Source of the DNA: Campylobacterales bacterium
GTDB taxonomy: Bacteria > Campylobacterota > Campylobacteria > Campylobacterales > QNZT01
DNA length: 42,656 bases
Direction of reading: 5' to 3'
Assembly (NCBI GenBank): GCA_027055005.1
Contig: JALUNR010000051.1
Span: 1 to 42,656 of the forward strand
The position numbers were made by a program, and so were the translations under genes. This document shows positions 22,950 to 32,708 of this stretch, piece by piece. Under the pieces are notes generated by a model that was not told where the DNA came from, did not search any database, and saw nothing but the letters and a program-made list of their open reading frames with translations. Position 1 is the first letter of the stretch; each line of letters begins with the position of its first letter.

Positions 22950-24335
22950 CTATTTTTTTAAAAGTTTAGCTAAATTTTCAGCAGCCCTTTTCCCATCTGC
23001 AGCAGCAGTTACAACCAAGTCACTTCCTCTTTGACAGTCCCCTCCACTAAAAACAAATGGAACTGAAGTTTGACCATTTGCATCGACTTCTATTTCGCCC
23101 CATTTGTTGGTAAGGATTCCATTTTCACTTAAAAACTCAGGGTTTACAGTGTCAAAACCAAGTGCAAAGATAACAACATCGGCATCTACTTTATATTCAC
23201 TTCCATCTATAATCTCAACCCTACTTCTTCCACTCTCATCTTTTTGAGAAAGAGTAGTTTTTACTACTTCTACTCCTACCACTTCATCATTTTCATTTAT
23301 AAGCACTTTTTTAGGAGATGCTTGAAATATAAACTCTGCACCCTCTTCTTTCGCATTTTTGAACTCTTTTTTACTTCCTGGCATATTCAGGGCATCTCTT
23401 CTATATAAACATTTTACAGACTTTGCCTTTTCTCTTAGAGATGTTCTTATACAATCCATAGCAGTATCTCCACCACCTATAACGACTACATCTTTTCCTT
23501 TTACATCATAATAAGAGTCATATTTTTCACCAAATAGTTTCTTTTGAATATTTCTCAAAAATTCTATTGCTAAAAAAGTTCCTTTTGCATCTTCATTTTC
23601 AAGTCTTGCTTTTTTACTTTTTTCAGCTCCTATACCAATAAAAACTGCATCAAAATTTTCTATCAAATCTTTTAACTCCACATCTTTTCCAACTTCTGTA
23701 TTTAAGTGAAGTTTCATACCAGCTTCTGTCAAAAAGTCAAATCTTCTAAAAACAATACTTTTTTCTAACTTGAAAGATGGAATACCATAAGTCAAAAGCC
23801 CACCTGGTTTTTCATTTTTTTCAAACATTTCTACTTGGATGCCACTTCTTAAAAGATAAGTTGCAGTTGCAAATCCAGCTGGTCCACTTCCTACAATCGC
23901 TACTTTTTTGCCACTAAACTCACTAGCAAATTCTGGTTTTAAACCTTTTTTAAATCCCTCTTCACTTAGATAAGTTTCAATAGAGCCTATTGTGATAGCA
24001 GAGTAACCATCTTGTTCAAGTGTACAATCCCCCTCGCAAAGTCTATCTTGAGGACAGATTCTGCCTGTTATCTCAGGAAAAGGGTTTGTTTCATTTGATA
24101 ATCTAAACCCAAGCTCTAACTCTTTAGAAGCAGTTGCTCTAAGCCAGTTTGGTATGTAGTTGTGAAGTGGGCATTTGTTGTGGCAGTATGGATCACCGCA
24201 CTGAACACATCTATTTGCTTGAGCTGCCGCTTCACTTCTTTTAAAAATATTATATATTTCATTAAAATCTTTTTTTCTCTCGTTCGACCCTCTTTTAAAA
24301 GGATCTATTCTTTCTAATTCTGTAAAATTTTGCAT
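22950..24335 (-). CDS. gltD: Glutamate synthase small subunit (GltD)
   Basis: The 461-residue beta subunit takes electrons from NAD(P)H via FAD to the large subunit. The N-terminus carries Fe-S cysteines in CVQCGDPYCHNKCP (about 41-54) and CPQDRLCEGDC. FAD binds at VAIVGSGPAGFATA, NAD(P) at VVVIGGGDTAMDC. AAGGAAC lies ahead of the ATG, and it follows gltB by 38 bases, so both are one operon for ammonium assimilation with glutamine synthetase. Confidence 0.95.
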   Translation of the reverse strand: MQNFTELERIDPFKRGSNERKKDFNEIYNIFKRSEAAAQANRCVQCGDPYCHNKCPLHNYIPNWLRATASKELELGFRLSNETNPFPEITGRICPQDRLCEGDCTLEQDGYSAITIGSIETYLSEEGFKKGLKPEFASEFSGKKVAIVGSGPAGFATATYLLRSGIQVEMFEKNEKPGGLLTYGIPSFKLEKSIVFRRFDFLTEAGMKLHLNTEVGKDVELKDLIENFDAVFIGIGAEKSKKARLENEDAKGTFLAIEFLRNIQKKLFGEKYDSYYDVKGKDVVVIGGGDTAMDCIRTSLREKAKSVKCLYRRDALNMPGSKKEFKNAKEEGAEFIFQASPKKVLINENDEVVGVEVVKTTLSQKDESGRSRVEIIDGSEYKVDADVVIFALGFDTVNPEFLSENGILTNKWGEIEVDANGQTSVPFVFSGGDCQRGSDLVVTAAADGKRAAENLAKLLKK

Positions 24336-24373
24336 TTTTGTTCCTTCATGATATAACTCTTATTCATATCTAA

Positions 24374-27300
24374 CTAATCTCCCTCCTGAGGGTTTAGTGG
24401 TACTCGTTTCATGTCTTTTGGTTTTATTATCCAAAAATTTCTTATATTATGTCTAAAGTTTTCAAGTATATTTGTAGCTTTTTTACTTCCAGTTTCTGCT
24501 ATATACTCTTTTAAAATCCTTTTGATAAAGTGTCTTTCTTCATCACTTTCATCCATATCTATTCTACTTGCTACTACTAACTCTTGGTTTAGATTATCTA
24601 TAAAGTTATGTTCTTCATCATAGATAAATGCAACTCCTCCAGTCATACCAGCACCAAAGTTTACACCAGTTTTTCCAAGATTTACTACTATCCCCCCAGT
24701 CATATATTCACAAGCATGATCTCCAGCCCCTTCTATAACTGCAATAGCTCCAGAGTTTCTAACACCAAATCTCTCTCCAACACTTCCAGCTACAAAAAGT
24801 TTTCCACCAGTTGCACCGTAAAGACAAGTATTTCCTCCACATGAAAAGTTATCTCCTTGAGTTTTAGGAGTAATGATTATCTTACCACCATTCATACCTT
24901 TTCCAATATAGTCATTTCCTGCACCATTTACATAGATACTAACTCCATTTATCAAAAATGCTCCCAAAGATTGTCCTGTAATACCCGTTAGTTTAAAAGT
25001 GATAGAGTCCTCTTTTAAACCTTGATTTCCATAGTATTTTGCTATCTCACCACTTATCAAGGTACCAAAACTTCTGTTTAGATTAGAGATTTTTTTCTTC
25101 AAAGTCATACTCTCACCAGGATTTTGGATAACTGGATATACCTCTTTTAGTATCTCTTTTTCGTAAGCATTATCATCAAAAGGTTTATTTTCTTCTACTT
25201 GACAAGTATCTACTCCATCAAGCCTTCTGAGTACTGAACTAAAATCAAATTTCTTAGCAAATTCATCATCTATAACTTTCAAAAGATCACTTCTACCTAC
25301 TATCTCTTCAAGGCTTGAATAACCAAGACTTGCTAGTATTTCTCTAACATCTTCAGCAAGTAGTGTAAAGAAATTTTTAACTCTGTTTACATTTCCGACA
25401 AAGTGTTCACGAAGTTGTGGATCTTGAGTTGCAACTCCTACTGTACACTTGTTCATATGACATATTCTAAGGATTCTACAACCTACCATACAAAGAGTAG
25501 CTGTACCAAAAGCATAACTTTCAGCACCTAGCATAGCAGCTTTTATAACATCAAGTCCAGTTTTAAGTCCACCATCTGTTTGAAGATGTACAAATCCTCT
25601 AAGTCCATTTACTTTTAAAGCATTGTGAGCTTCGCTAAGTCCTAACTCCCAAGGATTTCCTGCATTTTTGATACTTGTTAATGGTGCTGCACCTGTTCCA
25701 CCATCTCCACCTGAGATGATGATTTTATCAGCATAAGCTTTTGCAACACCAGCAGCAATAGTTCCTACCCCGCTAGTAGAAACCAGTTTTACTGTTATCT
25801 TTGCATCAGGATTTATCTGTTTCATATCAAAAATAAGTTGAGCCAAATCCTCAATAGAATAAATATCATGATGAGGAGGAGGAGATATAAGAGTAACTCC
25901 TGGAGTTGTATATCTTAAACTTGCTATAAGTGCAGTAACTTTGTGACCTGGAAGTTGCCCACCCTCTCCTGGCTTTGCACCTTGAGCAACTTTTATCTGT
26001 ATCTCCTCTGCACTCCTTAAATACTCTGGAGTAACACCAAATCTTCCTGATGCTATTTGCTTTATTTTAGAGTTTCTAATAGTTTTTAACCTTTCACTAG
26101 CTTCTCCACCCTCTCCCGAGTTACTTTGAGCTCCAAGTTCATTCATAGCTTGAGCTATCGCTTCATGAGCTTCTGGAGAGATTGAACCAAGACTCATAGC
26201 TGCACTTGCAAATCTTTTGAAAATATTCTCTTTAGGCTCTACTTCTTCTAAACTTATGGATTTTTTATCACTTTTAAATTCAAAAAAATCTCTTATCATC
26301 TTAAAGTTACGATTATTAACTACATCTTTATATTTTTCAAAATCCTCTTTTTTACCACTTACACTAGCTTGATGAAGAGTATTTACAACAAGAGGTGCAT
26401 AATCATGATGTTCTTTTCCAAAAACAAACTTATGAAGTCCACCAACTTCCAATGGAAATAGTTTTTTAACTCCCATAATAGAAATAGCATTTTGATAATA
26501 TCTCTCTATCCTTTCCTCTATATCATTATATCCAAGTCCAGGAATAAGAGCATGAGAATCATTAAAACAGTCATCAACTATTTCATTTGATAATCCTAAT
26601 ACATCAAAAAGTGATGAACTTCTATATGATGCTATAGTTGCTATACCCATCTTTGACATGATTTTTAAAAGTCCAGCTCCTAGTGCTTGGTGAGTACTTT
26701 TAAAAGCTTCTTTTTGCTCATATTGACTTAAATCTTGTTTTCTAACAATATCTAGTACAGTTGCATATAAAAGATATGGATATATAGCATTTACTCCATA
26801 TGCAATCATAACTGCCGCTGAATGAGAGTCAAACACTTCGCTGGTTTCTGCAATAGTAGAAGTTAGATGCCTTACTCCCTCTTGTTTTAAAATTTTATTT
26901 AATCTTCCAATAACCATTGCCATAGGGATAAATTTCATATTTTGATTATCACATCTATCTGAAAGAACTATTATTCTTATACCATCCTCTTTTACACTTC
27001 TTACTATTTTATTGACAAGAGAATCTAATGAAGCTTTTAAGTCAGATGTAAAAAGAGTCGAAAAAGTTTTGTTTTTGTAGTGTGAATTATACCTTGGGTT
27101 ACTCTCATTTCCAAATGACAATAAAACTTTCAACTTCTCCTCCATCAAGATTGGAGAGACAGCTTTTATCCTCATAGCATGATCTGGATCTTCATGAAGG
27201 ATATTTCTAAGTTCACCAAATCCAGTGTTTAAACTCATAACAACTTTTTCTCTTATAGGATCTATTGGTGGATTTGTAACTTGTGCAAACTTTTGTTTAA

Positions 27301-28798
27301 AGTAATCAGTAAAGTTTCTCTGTTGGGAGCTAAAAGCTGCCATAGGAGTATCATCTCCCATAGCTCCTGTATTTTCTTTACCATCTTTCATCATAGGCTC
27401 TATAACCATCTCGATAGTTTCTTGTGAAATATTTGAAAGCCTTTGTTTTACTGCTAATTCTTTTATCTCATACTTACTAGTATCTGAAAATGGAAGTTCT
27501 ACAAATTCTTGAAGATAAGTCATATTTTGATTAAGCCACTCAGAGTAAGGATTCGAGTTTTTAAGGTACTCATCTATTTGATCACTTTTTAAAACTTTTC
27601 CAAACTTTAGATCTACTCCTATCATTTCACCACTTTGAAGTCTTCCTTGCTCTACTACAAGATCATTTTCTACCTCTAAGACTCCATACTCACTTGTTAT
27701 GATGATACGATTGTCTTTTGTGATGATGTATTTTGCTGGTCTTAAACCATTTCTATCTAATACACAACCGATAAATCTTCCATCAGTCAAACTTACTGCT
27801 GCTGGTCCATCCCATGCTTCAAAACAAGTACTCATATACTCATAATATGCCCTTAGGTGAGAATCCATATGAGGTGCATTTTGCCACGGTGCAGGAATAA
27901 GAGCACGAGCTGCTTTGAAAAAATCCATACCATTTGATATCAAAAACTCAAAAACATTGTCTAAACTACCACTATCACTTAAATCATTTGAAGTTATAGG
28001 AAATAGTTTTTGAAGCTCTTTTTTAGAGTAAACTTCACTTGTAATATCTTCACATTTTATGTCTATGTTGTATCTGTTTGCACTAACTGAGTTTATCTCT
28101 CCGTTATGTGCTATATGTCTAAAAGGTTGAGCTAATTTCCATTTTGGCAGTGTATTTGTAGAAAATCTTTGGTGAAAAAGTGCAAAACCTACTTTAAAAT
28201 CCTCATCACTTAAATCAGTATAAAACTCTTTGATGTGAGTTGGCATAACTAAACCTTTATAAGATATAGTTGAAGAGCTAAATGAAGGGATATAAAAATC
28301 TTCATAATCTTTAAGTTCAACTTCGATAAGTCTTCTTGTTAGATATAAAAGTGCATCAAACTTTTTTGTAGCTACTATCGAACTTGGTGTAATAAAAACT
28401 TGAGTAATCTTTGGTAAAACTGATAGTGCTTGTTCTCCTAAAGCCTCTGTATTTATAGGTACTTCTCTGTAAAAAAGGACTTTTAAGTCATTTTCTTCAC
28501 ATTTTGCTGAAATAACTTCTTTTTGTTTATCATTTTGTAAAAAAAGCATACCTACTGCAAACTGTCTAGGAAGATTAACCCCATTTTCTTGAGCTTTCTT
28601 TTTCATAAACTCTTTTGGCATACCAAATAAAAGCCCACTACCATCACCACTTTTTCCATCAGCTGCAATAGCACCTCGATGCATCATCCTTTCAAGTGAA
28701 ATAATAGCATCTTCTACATTTTGATGTGTAGGAGTATTGTCAATACTAGCCAACAATCCAAATCCACAGTTATCTTTAAAGCTTTTTAAAATATCCAT
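24374..28798 (-). CDS. gltB: Glutamate synthase large subunit (GltB)
   Basis: The 1474-residue alpha subunit transfers the amide of glutamine to 2-oxoglutarate. The class II amidotransferase nucleophile is Cys11 (DNCGFGLLAS) behind a short propeptide. The central domain and the FMN/3Fe-4S synthase domain include GSGEGGEASER, PGEGGQLPG, GGDGGTGAAP and the cluster segment CRILRICHMNKCTVGVATQ. The C-terminal GXGXG beta-helix is present (about 1220-1420). Full length and intact. It is first gene of gltBD. Confidence 0.96.
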   Translation of the reverse strand: MDILKSFKDNCGFGLLASIDNTPTHQNVEDAIISLERMMHRGAIAADGKSGDGSGLLFGMPKEFMKKKAQENGVNLPRQFAVGMLFLQNDKQKEVISAKCEENDLKVLFYREVPINTEALGEQALSVLPKITQVFITPSSIVATKKFDALLYLTRRLIEVELKDYEDFYIPSFSSSTISYKGLVMPTHIKEFYTDLSDEDFKVGFALFHQRFSTNTLPKWKLAQPFRHIAHNGEINSVSANRYNIDIKCEDITSEVYSKKELQKLFPITSNDLSDSGSLDNVFEFLISNGMDFFKAARALIPAPWQNAPHMDSHLRAYYEYMSTCFEAWDGPAAVSLTDGRFIGCVLDRNGLRPAKYIITKDNRIIITSEYGVLEVENDLVVEQGRLQSGEMIGVDLKFGKVLKSDQIDEYLKNSNPYSEWLNQNMTYLQEFVELPFSDTSKYEIKELAVKQRLSNISQETIEMVIEPMMKDGKENTGAMGDDTPMAAFSSQQRNFTDYFKQKFAQVTNPPIDPIREKVVMSLNTGFGELRNILHEDPDHAMRIKAVSPILMEEKLKVLLSFGNESNPRYNSHYKNKTFSTLFTSDLKASLDSLVNKIVRSVKEDGIRIIVLSDRCDNQNMKFIPMAMVIGRLNKILKQEGVRHLTSTIAETSEVFDSHSAAVMIAYGVNAIYPYLLYATVLDIVRKQDLSQYEQKEAFKSTHQALGAGLLKIMSKMGIATIASYRSSSLFDVLGLSNEIVDDCFNDSHALIPGLGYNDIEERIERYYQNAISIMGVKKLFPLEVGGLHKFVFGKEHHDYAPLVVNTLHQASVSGKKEDFEKYKDVVNNRNFKMIRDFFEFKSDKKSISLEEVEPKENIFKRFASAAMSLGSISPEAHEAIAQAMNELGAQSNSGEGGEASERLKTIRNSKIKQIASGRFGVTPEYLRSAEEIQIKVAQGAKPGEGGQLPGHKVTALIASLRYTTPGVTLISPPPHHDIYSIEDLAQLIFDMKQINPDAKITVKLVSTSGVGTIAAGVAKAYADKIIISGGDGGTGAAPLTSIKNAGNPWELGLSEAHNALKVNGLRGFVHLQTDGGLKTGLDVIKAAMLGAESYAFGTATLCMVGCRILRICHMNKCTVGVATQDPQLREHFVGNVNRVKNFFTLLAEDVREILASLGYSSLEEIVGRSDLLKVIDDEFAKKFDFSSVLRRLDGVDTCQVEENKPFDDNAYEKEILKEVYPVIQNPGESMTLKKKISNLNRSFGTLISGEIAKYYGNQGLKEDSITFKLTGITGQSLGAFLINGVSIYVNGAGNDYIGKGMNGGKIIITPKTQGDNFSCGGNTCLYGATGGKLFVAGSVGERFGVRNSGAIAVIEGAGDHACEYMTGGIVVNLGKTGVNFGAGMTGGVAFIYDEEHNFIDNLNQELVVASRIDMDESDEERHFIKRILKEYIAETGSKKATNILENFRHNIRNFWIIKPKDMKRVPLNPQEGD

Positions 28799-28898
28799 TT
28801 ACTGCCTTTGTCCTAAATTTATAAATTACTTTATAAACTTCAGGTTTTTTTAAAAGTCGCTTATTCTACCTAATTTTTGCTAATTTTTTGATTAAATC

Positions 28899-28907
28899 TG
28901 TTACAAT
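28899..28907 (+). promoter_or_regulatory. Extended -10 promoter of recO, predicted leaderless
   Basis: The sequence TG-T-TACAAT (28899-28907) is an extended -10 element only 6 bases before the recO ATG at 28914. The transcription start would fall at or next to the ATG, and no Shine-Dalgarno is present (ACCCTATG). A leaderless mRNA is the direct prediction. Confidence 0.55.
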
Positions 28908-28913
28908 TACCCT

Positions 28914-29531
28914 ATGCAAGGGATAATACTAAATATAGTAAAAGTAAAAGATGAGGATCTAATAGTTACAGTCCTGACAAAGAAAAGATTAAAAACTCTT
29001 TATAGGTTCTATGGCTCTCGTCACTCATCTATAAATTTAGGATATATGATAGACTTTGTACCTATTTACTCTGCTAAATCTTCCATAGCTATGCTAAGAG
29101 AAGTAGTGCAACTAGGTTTTTCTTGGCAACTAATATACAACAAATTTTACGATTGGCAAGAGTTTATTAAACTACTATACAAACACTTAAAAGATGTAAA
29201 TGAAATAGACAGTTTTTATTTTGAACTTTTAAAGGAAGCCAACAAAAAACTAAAAGTTCAAAATTCCAAAAGAGTTTTAATAGAAAGTTTTTTAAAACTC
29301 TTAGAATATGAAGGAAGACTTCATATTGACTTCAAATGCTTTATATGTGGAAAAAATTGTAAACAAAATTCAATAATAAAAAGAAGCTACCTTTTATCAT
29401 GTAGAAATTGTTTAAAAGGCTTTTGCATGGAAAACAAAAAAATAAAAGAGCTATTTAAAAGTAAATCAACTCTTTTTTTAAATGATAATGAAGTAAATAT
29501 GCTTTGGGAAGTTTTACTAGAGGGATTATAA
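28914..29531 (+). CDS. recO: DNA recombination/repair protein RecO (short epsilon-type)
   Basis: The 205-residue protein has the N-terminal OB-fold start MQGIILNIVKVKDEDLIV with YRFYGSRHS, as in Campylobacter RecO, and a C-terminal zinc-finger cysteine set C142-x2-C145 ... C163-x2-C166. RecO helps RecR load RecA on SSB-coated gaps. It is shorter than the E. coli protein (about 240). It stands alone on the plus strand between minus-strand gltB and fabH. No ribosome site precedes the ATG. Confidence 0.82.
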   Translation: MQGIILNIVKVKDEDLIVTVLTKKRLKTLYRFYGSRHSSINLGYMIDFVPIYSAKSSIAMLREVVQLGFSWQLIYNKFYDWQEFIKLLYKHLKDVNEIDSFYFELLKEANKKLKVQNSKRVLIESFLKLLEYEGRLHIDFKCFICGKNCKQNSIIKRSYLLSCRNCLKGFCMENKKIKELFKSKSTLFLNDNEVNMLWEVLLEGL

Positions 29532-29611
29532 ATCCAAAAGACTAAAAACTGTAAAATAAACTACATAATTTCATTATTATTTAATAATCTAAATCTTTTC
29601 TTTTTTGAGTT

Positions 29612-30607
29612 TTATTCCTCTAAAGCGAACCTAACTAAAGCACTTCCCCATGTAAGTCCACCGCCAAAAGTATCTAGTAACATCAAATTTCCGCTTTTTA
29701 ATTTTCCTTCTTCATACCACTCATTTATCGCCATAGGGATTGAAGCAGCTGAGGTATTTCCATACTTGTCTACTGTTATGGCTATTTTTTCTTTTGGTAT
29801 TTTGAGTTTCCTCCCTACTGCATCTATGATTCTAAAGTTTGCTTGATGAGGGATGAAGTAATCCAAATCTTCACTTGTGATGTTGTTTTCTTCTAGTATT
29901 TCTTTTACATCATTTGTCAGAGTATTTACTGCTAATTTGAAAGTTTCATTTCCTTTCATTTGGAGATATTGAAGTTTTTCATTTAGTACATTTTGACTAC
30001 AAGGATTTTTACTTCCTCCTCCAGGAGTTACTAAAAAGTCCTGGAACTGCCCATCTGCTGAAGTTTTTACATCTATTATGGCTTTTGATTTATCTTCAGT
30101 TGCACCAATAATAGCAGCTCCTGCTCCATCACCAAATAAAATACAAGTAGTTCTATCTGTATAATCAACTATCGAGCTAAGTTTCTCAGCTCCTATGATA
30201 AGTACATTTTTCTTCATACCAGACTCTACAAAAGATTTTGCAATATTGAGTGCATAAATAAATCCACTACAAGCTGCACTTATATCAAATGCCATAATAT
30301 TTTTGATACCTAGTTTATCTGCCACTACACAAGCCGTTGAAGGCATACAAAAAAAATCAGGTGTAATAGTAGCTAAGATTATTGCATCGACTTCACTTTT
30401 ATCGATATTTGCTCTTTTTATTGCCAATTTCGCTGCCTCAAAAGCTAAATCACTTGTTGACTGTTCAGTTTCTGCTATATATCTGTTTTTAATACCTGTC
30501 CTTTGAGTTATCCACTCATCAGTAGTATCTACCATTTTTTCTAAATCTTTATTTGTTAAAGACTTTGGAGGAGTATAAGATCCGATTGATTTAAATGATG
30601 CATACAT
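29612..30607 (-). CDS. fabH: 3-oxoacyl-ACP synthase III (FabH)
   Basis: FabH starts fatty-acid chains by condensing acetyl-CoA with malonyl-ACP. The 331-residue protein shows the catalytic Cys in DISAACSGFIYAL (about 113), His in PHQANFRI and Asn in YGNTSAASIP, plus the terminal GGGLTWGSALVRF. It is last in yceD-rpmF-plsX-fabH, the common order in Campylobacterota, which links ribosomal protein and lipid synthesis. Confidence 0.95.
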   Translation of the reverse strand: MYASFKSIGSYTPPKSLTNKDLEKMVDTTDEWITQRTGIKNRYIAETEQSTSDLAFEAAKLAIKRANIDKSEVDAIILATITPDFFCMPSTACVVADKLGIKNIMAFDISAACSGFIYALNIAKSFVESGMKKNVLIIGAEKLSSIVDYTDRTTCILFGDGAGAAIIGATEDKSKAIIDVKTSADGQFQDFLVTPGGGSKNPCSQNVLNEKLQYLQMKGNETFKLAVNTLTNDVKEILEENNITSEDLDYFIPHQANFRIIDAVGRKLKIPKEKIAITVDKYGNTSAASIPMAINEWYEEGKLKSGNLMLLDTFGGGLTWGSALVRFALEE

Positions 30608-30638
30608 ATTTTTTTTACACTCCTCTTTTGTAATATTT

Positions 30639-31637
30639 TTATGATTTGTATTTTAATAAATTTTGTTCTATATCTCTACTAATATCTGTCTTAACATAAG
30701 CTAATGCTTGATATATGGCATTTTTTATAGCTATTTTATTGCTCTTTCCATGACAGATTATAGTACATTTTTTCACTCCTAAAAGTGGAGCTCCACCATA
30801 CTCAGCATAATCAACTTGCTTCTTGAGTACTTTAAAAACTCTTCTCATCAAAAGTGCACCTGTTAGTGCCGTTGGAGATTTTTTTATATTTTGTTTAATT
30901 ATTTTTGAAATCGAACTTGCGACTCCCTCACTTGTTTTAAGAAGGATATTTCCAACAAAACCATCACAAGTAATAACATCAACTTCACCTTTAAAAATAT
31001 CACTTCCTTCTACATTTCCGATAAAGTTTGGATAAGATTGAAGTAATTTAAAAGCTTCTTTTGTAACTTCATTTCCTTTAGAATCTTCTTCACCATTTGA
31101 CAATAAACCAACTCTAGGATTTTCAACTTTTAGCACATCTTTTACATAAGCTCCACCCATTATGGCAAACTCCACTAAATGTTCAGCTTTACAATCAACA
31201 TTTGCTCCCACATCTAAAACTAAACTTCTTCCACCTGTTGTTGATGTTGGCATTAAAGTGGCAATAGCTGGACGAGAAACACCTTTTATTCGACCTATCC
31301 TTAAAGTTGAAAGGCTCATAGTAGCTCCACTATGTCCTGCACTCACAACTCCATCTGCATTACCAGATTTTACTAATTCTATGGCTTTATATATAGATGA
31401 TTCTTTTCTTTTAAGTACATCGGTAGATGATTCATTCATTTCAAATACATCATCACACTCTACAATTTCAATTCTATTTTTAAATTTTTTAGGAATAAAA
31501 GGTTCTATTTCATTTCTTTTACCAACAAAAATAACACCAAATTTTTCTCTTGTTTTCTTTAAGGCAAGAATAGTTCCTTCAACAATAGGTGAAGCACCGA
31601 AATCTCCACCCATTGCATCTATTGCAATTTTATACAT
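30639..31637 (-). CDS. plsX: Phosphate acyltransferase PlsX
   Basis: PlsX makes acyl-phosphate from acyl-ACP for PlsY in phospholipid synthesis. The 332 residues begin with IAIDAMGGDFGASPIV, and contain SAGHSGATM, DVGANVDCKAEHL, LLSNGEEDSKGNE and CDGFVGNILLKT, all strongly conserved. It lies two bases after rpmF and 31 before fabH. Confidence 0.95.
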   Translation of the reverse strand: MYKIAIDAMGGDFGASPIVEGTILALKKTREKFGVIFVGKRNEIEPFIPKKFKNRIEIVECDDVFEMNESSTDVLKRKESSIYKAIELVKSGNADGVVSAGHSGATMSLSTLRIGRIKGVSRPAIATLMPTSTTGGRSLVLDVGANVDCKAEHLVEFAIMGGAYVKDVLKVENPRVGLLSNGEEDSKGNEVTKEAFKLLQSYPNFIGNVEGSDIFKGEVDVITCDGFVGNILLKTSEGVASSISKIIKQNIKKSPTALTGALLMRRVFKVLKKQVDYAEYGGAPLLGVKKCTIICHGKSNKIAIKNAIYQALAYVKTDISRDIEQNLLKYKS

Positions 31638-31639
31638 TT

Positions 31640-31798
31640 TTAACTGTTTGCTTTATATTCACCAGTAGTTTTGTTTATATGGTGAGGCATTCTGTAAGTT
31701 CCATCAGCATCTTTCACAGGATTTGCTAATTTTAGTTTATAGTGAGTTCTTCTTTTTGCTGCTCTAGTCTTACTCACTCTTCGCTTTGGTACTGCCAT
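31640..31798 (-). CDS. rpmF: 50S ribosomal protein L32
   Basis: A 52-codon ORF whose product starts MAVPKRRVSKTRAAKRR and continues THYKLKLANP, the classic bL32 N-terminus. There are no zinc-binding cysteines, so it is the C-minus form. AAGGAG lies before the ATG. It sits between yceD and plsX with gaps of three and two bases, the near-universal position of rpmF. Confidence 0.95.
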   Translation of the reverse strand: MAVPKRRVSKTRAAKRRTHYKLKLANPVKDADGTYRMPHHINKTTGEYKANS

Positions 31799-31801
31799 TT
31801 T

Positions 31802-32158
31802 CTACTCCTTAAAATTATTTTTACATTTATTACAATAGTGGTAATCACTTTTTATAGACTCTATCTCACTTTGAGCAATTTCATCAAAATCGATAAAACC
31901 ATCAAAACTTTCAATAATATCCATATCATTACCACTATAAACTCCATCATTGATCAACAACTTTGAAGTTTCATCTATTTTTAATTTAAAATCTTCCAAA
32001 CAACCATCACAAGTATGTTTTAGCTCTCCAAAAATATTTAAATCAATTTCTACCATTTTAGGAGAAAGTTTTTTAAAAACACCACTATAATTAACACCAT
32101 CTTTATCTAAAGAAAAAGGTGTATTTGTAGTTGGTATTTTTCTAAACTCTACTCTCAT
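31802..32158 (-). CDS. YceD/DUF177 family protein
   Basis: The 118-residue product shows the family's central CDGCLEDF cysteine pair and the FDEIAQSEI segment, with a C-terminal CNKCKNNF pair. In E. coli and plants, DUF177 proteins affect 23S rRNA accumulation; the gene is almost always ahead of rpmF, as here. The four cysteines suggest a zinc site. It lies 10 bases after ndk. Confidence 0.85.
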   Translation of the reverse strand: MRVEFRKIPTTNTPFSLDKDGVNYSGVFKKLSPKMVEIDLNIFGELKHTCDGCLEDFKLKIDETSKLLINDGVYSGNDMDIIESFDGFIDFDEIAQSEIESIKSDYHYCNKCKNNFKE

Positions 32159-32168
32159 AAAATTTCTC

Positions 32169-32582
32169 TTATAATATCTCTTCTTTGCTAAAAAAGAACT
32201 TTATCTCTCTATCAGCATTTTCAAGACTATCACTTCCGTGAACTGCATTTGCATCTATACTTTCAGCAAAATCAGCTCTAATAGTTCCTTTTTCAGCCTC
32301 TTTTGGATCAGTTGCACCCATAAGTTCTCTGTTTTTAAGTACTGCACCTTCACCTTCTAATGCCATAACAACAACTGGTCCACTTGTCATAAACTCTACA
32401 AGTTCACCAAAGAAAGGTCTTTCTTTATGCACTTCATAAAATTCACCAGCTGTTTTTTCATCTAGTTTGATTTTTTTCATAGCTGCAATTCTAAGCCCAT
32501 TTGATTCAAATCTATCTATAATCTTACCAATAACACCTTTTTTAACAGCATCTGGTTTTATGATTGATAGTGTTTTTTCCAT
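32169..32582 (-). CDS. ndk: Nucleoside diphosphate kinase
   Basis: Ndk moves the gamma phosphate from ATP to other nucleoside diphosphates through a phosphohistidine. The 137-residue protein starts EKTLSIIKPDAVKKG and has the active-site His in NAVHGSDSLENA (about 115). Length is standard. It probably starts the ndk-yceD-rpmF-plsX-fabH transcript. Confidence 0.96.
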   Translation of the reverse strand: MEKTLSIIKPDAVKKGVIGKIIDRFESNGLRIAAMKKIKLDEKTAGEFYEVHKERPFFGELVEFMTSGPVVVMALEGEGAVLKNRELMGATDPKEAEKGTIRADFAESIDANAVHGSDSLENADREIKFFFSKEEIL

Positions 32583-32669
32583 AATTTTCTCCGTCTATAA
32601 TTTTAGGCTCGGAGTATATCAAAAGAAATATAAAATAGGAATTAAACTTTTAGAATTTTTTAGAAGTTA

Positions 32670-32692
32670 GGCTAACCCATATAGGGCTAACC
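32670..32692 (-). terminator. Hairpin after the ferredoxin gene, built from a direct repeat
   Basis: The minus strand reads GGTTAGCCC-TATAT-GGGTTAGCC, which can pair over nine bases with two G-U pairs. On the plus strand it shows as two GGCTAACC copies 15 bases apart. It lies 17 bases past the ferredoxin stop (32709) without a U run, so it is a weak or alternative terminator. Confidence 0.4.
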
Positions 32693-32708
32693 TTGATTTT
32701 AGAAAAGC

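Noticed and set aside
29573..29588. ATTATTATTTAATAAT palindrome between recO and fabH as terminator
   Set aside because: It is all A/T with a two-base loop, so it would hardly form a stable hairpin; such palindromes are common in this AT-rich DNA.
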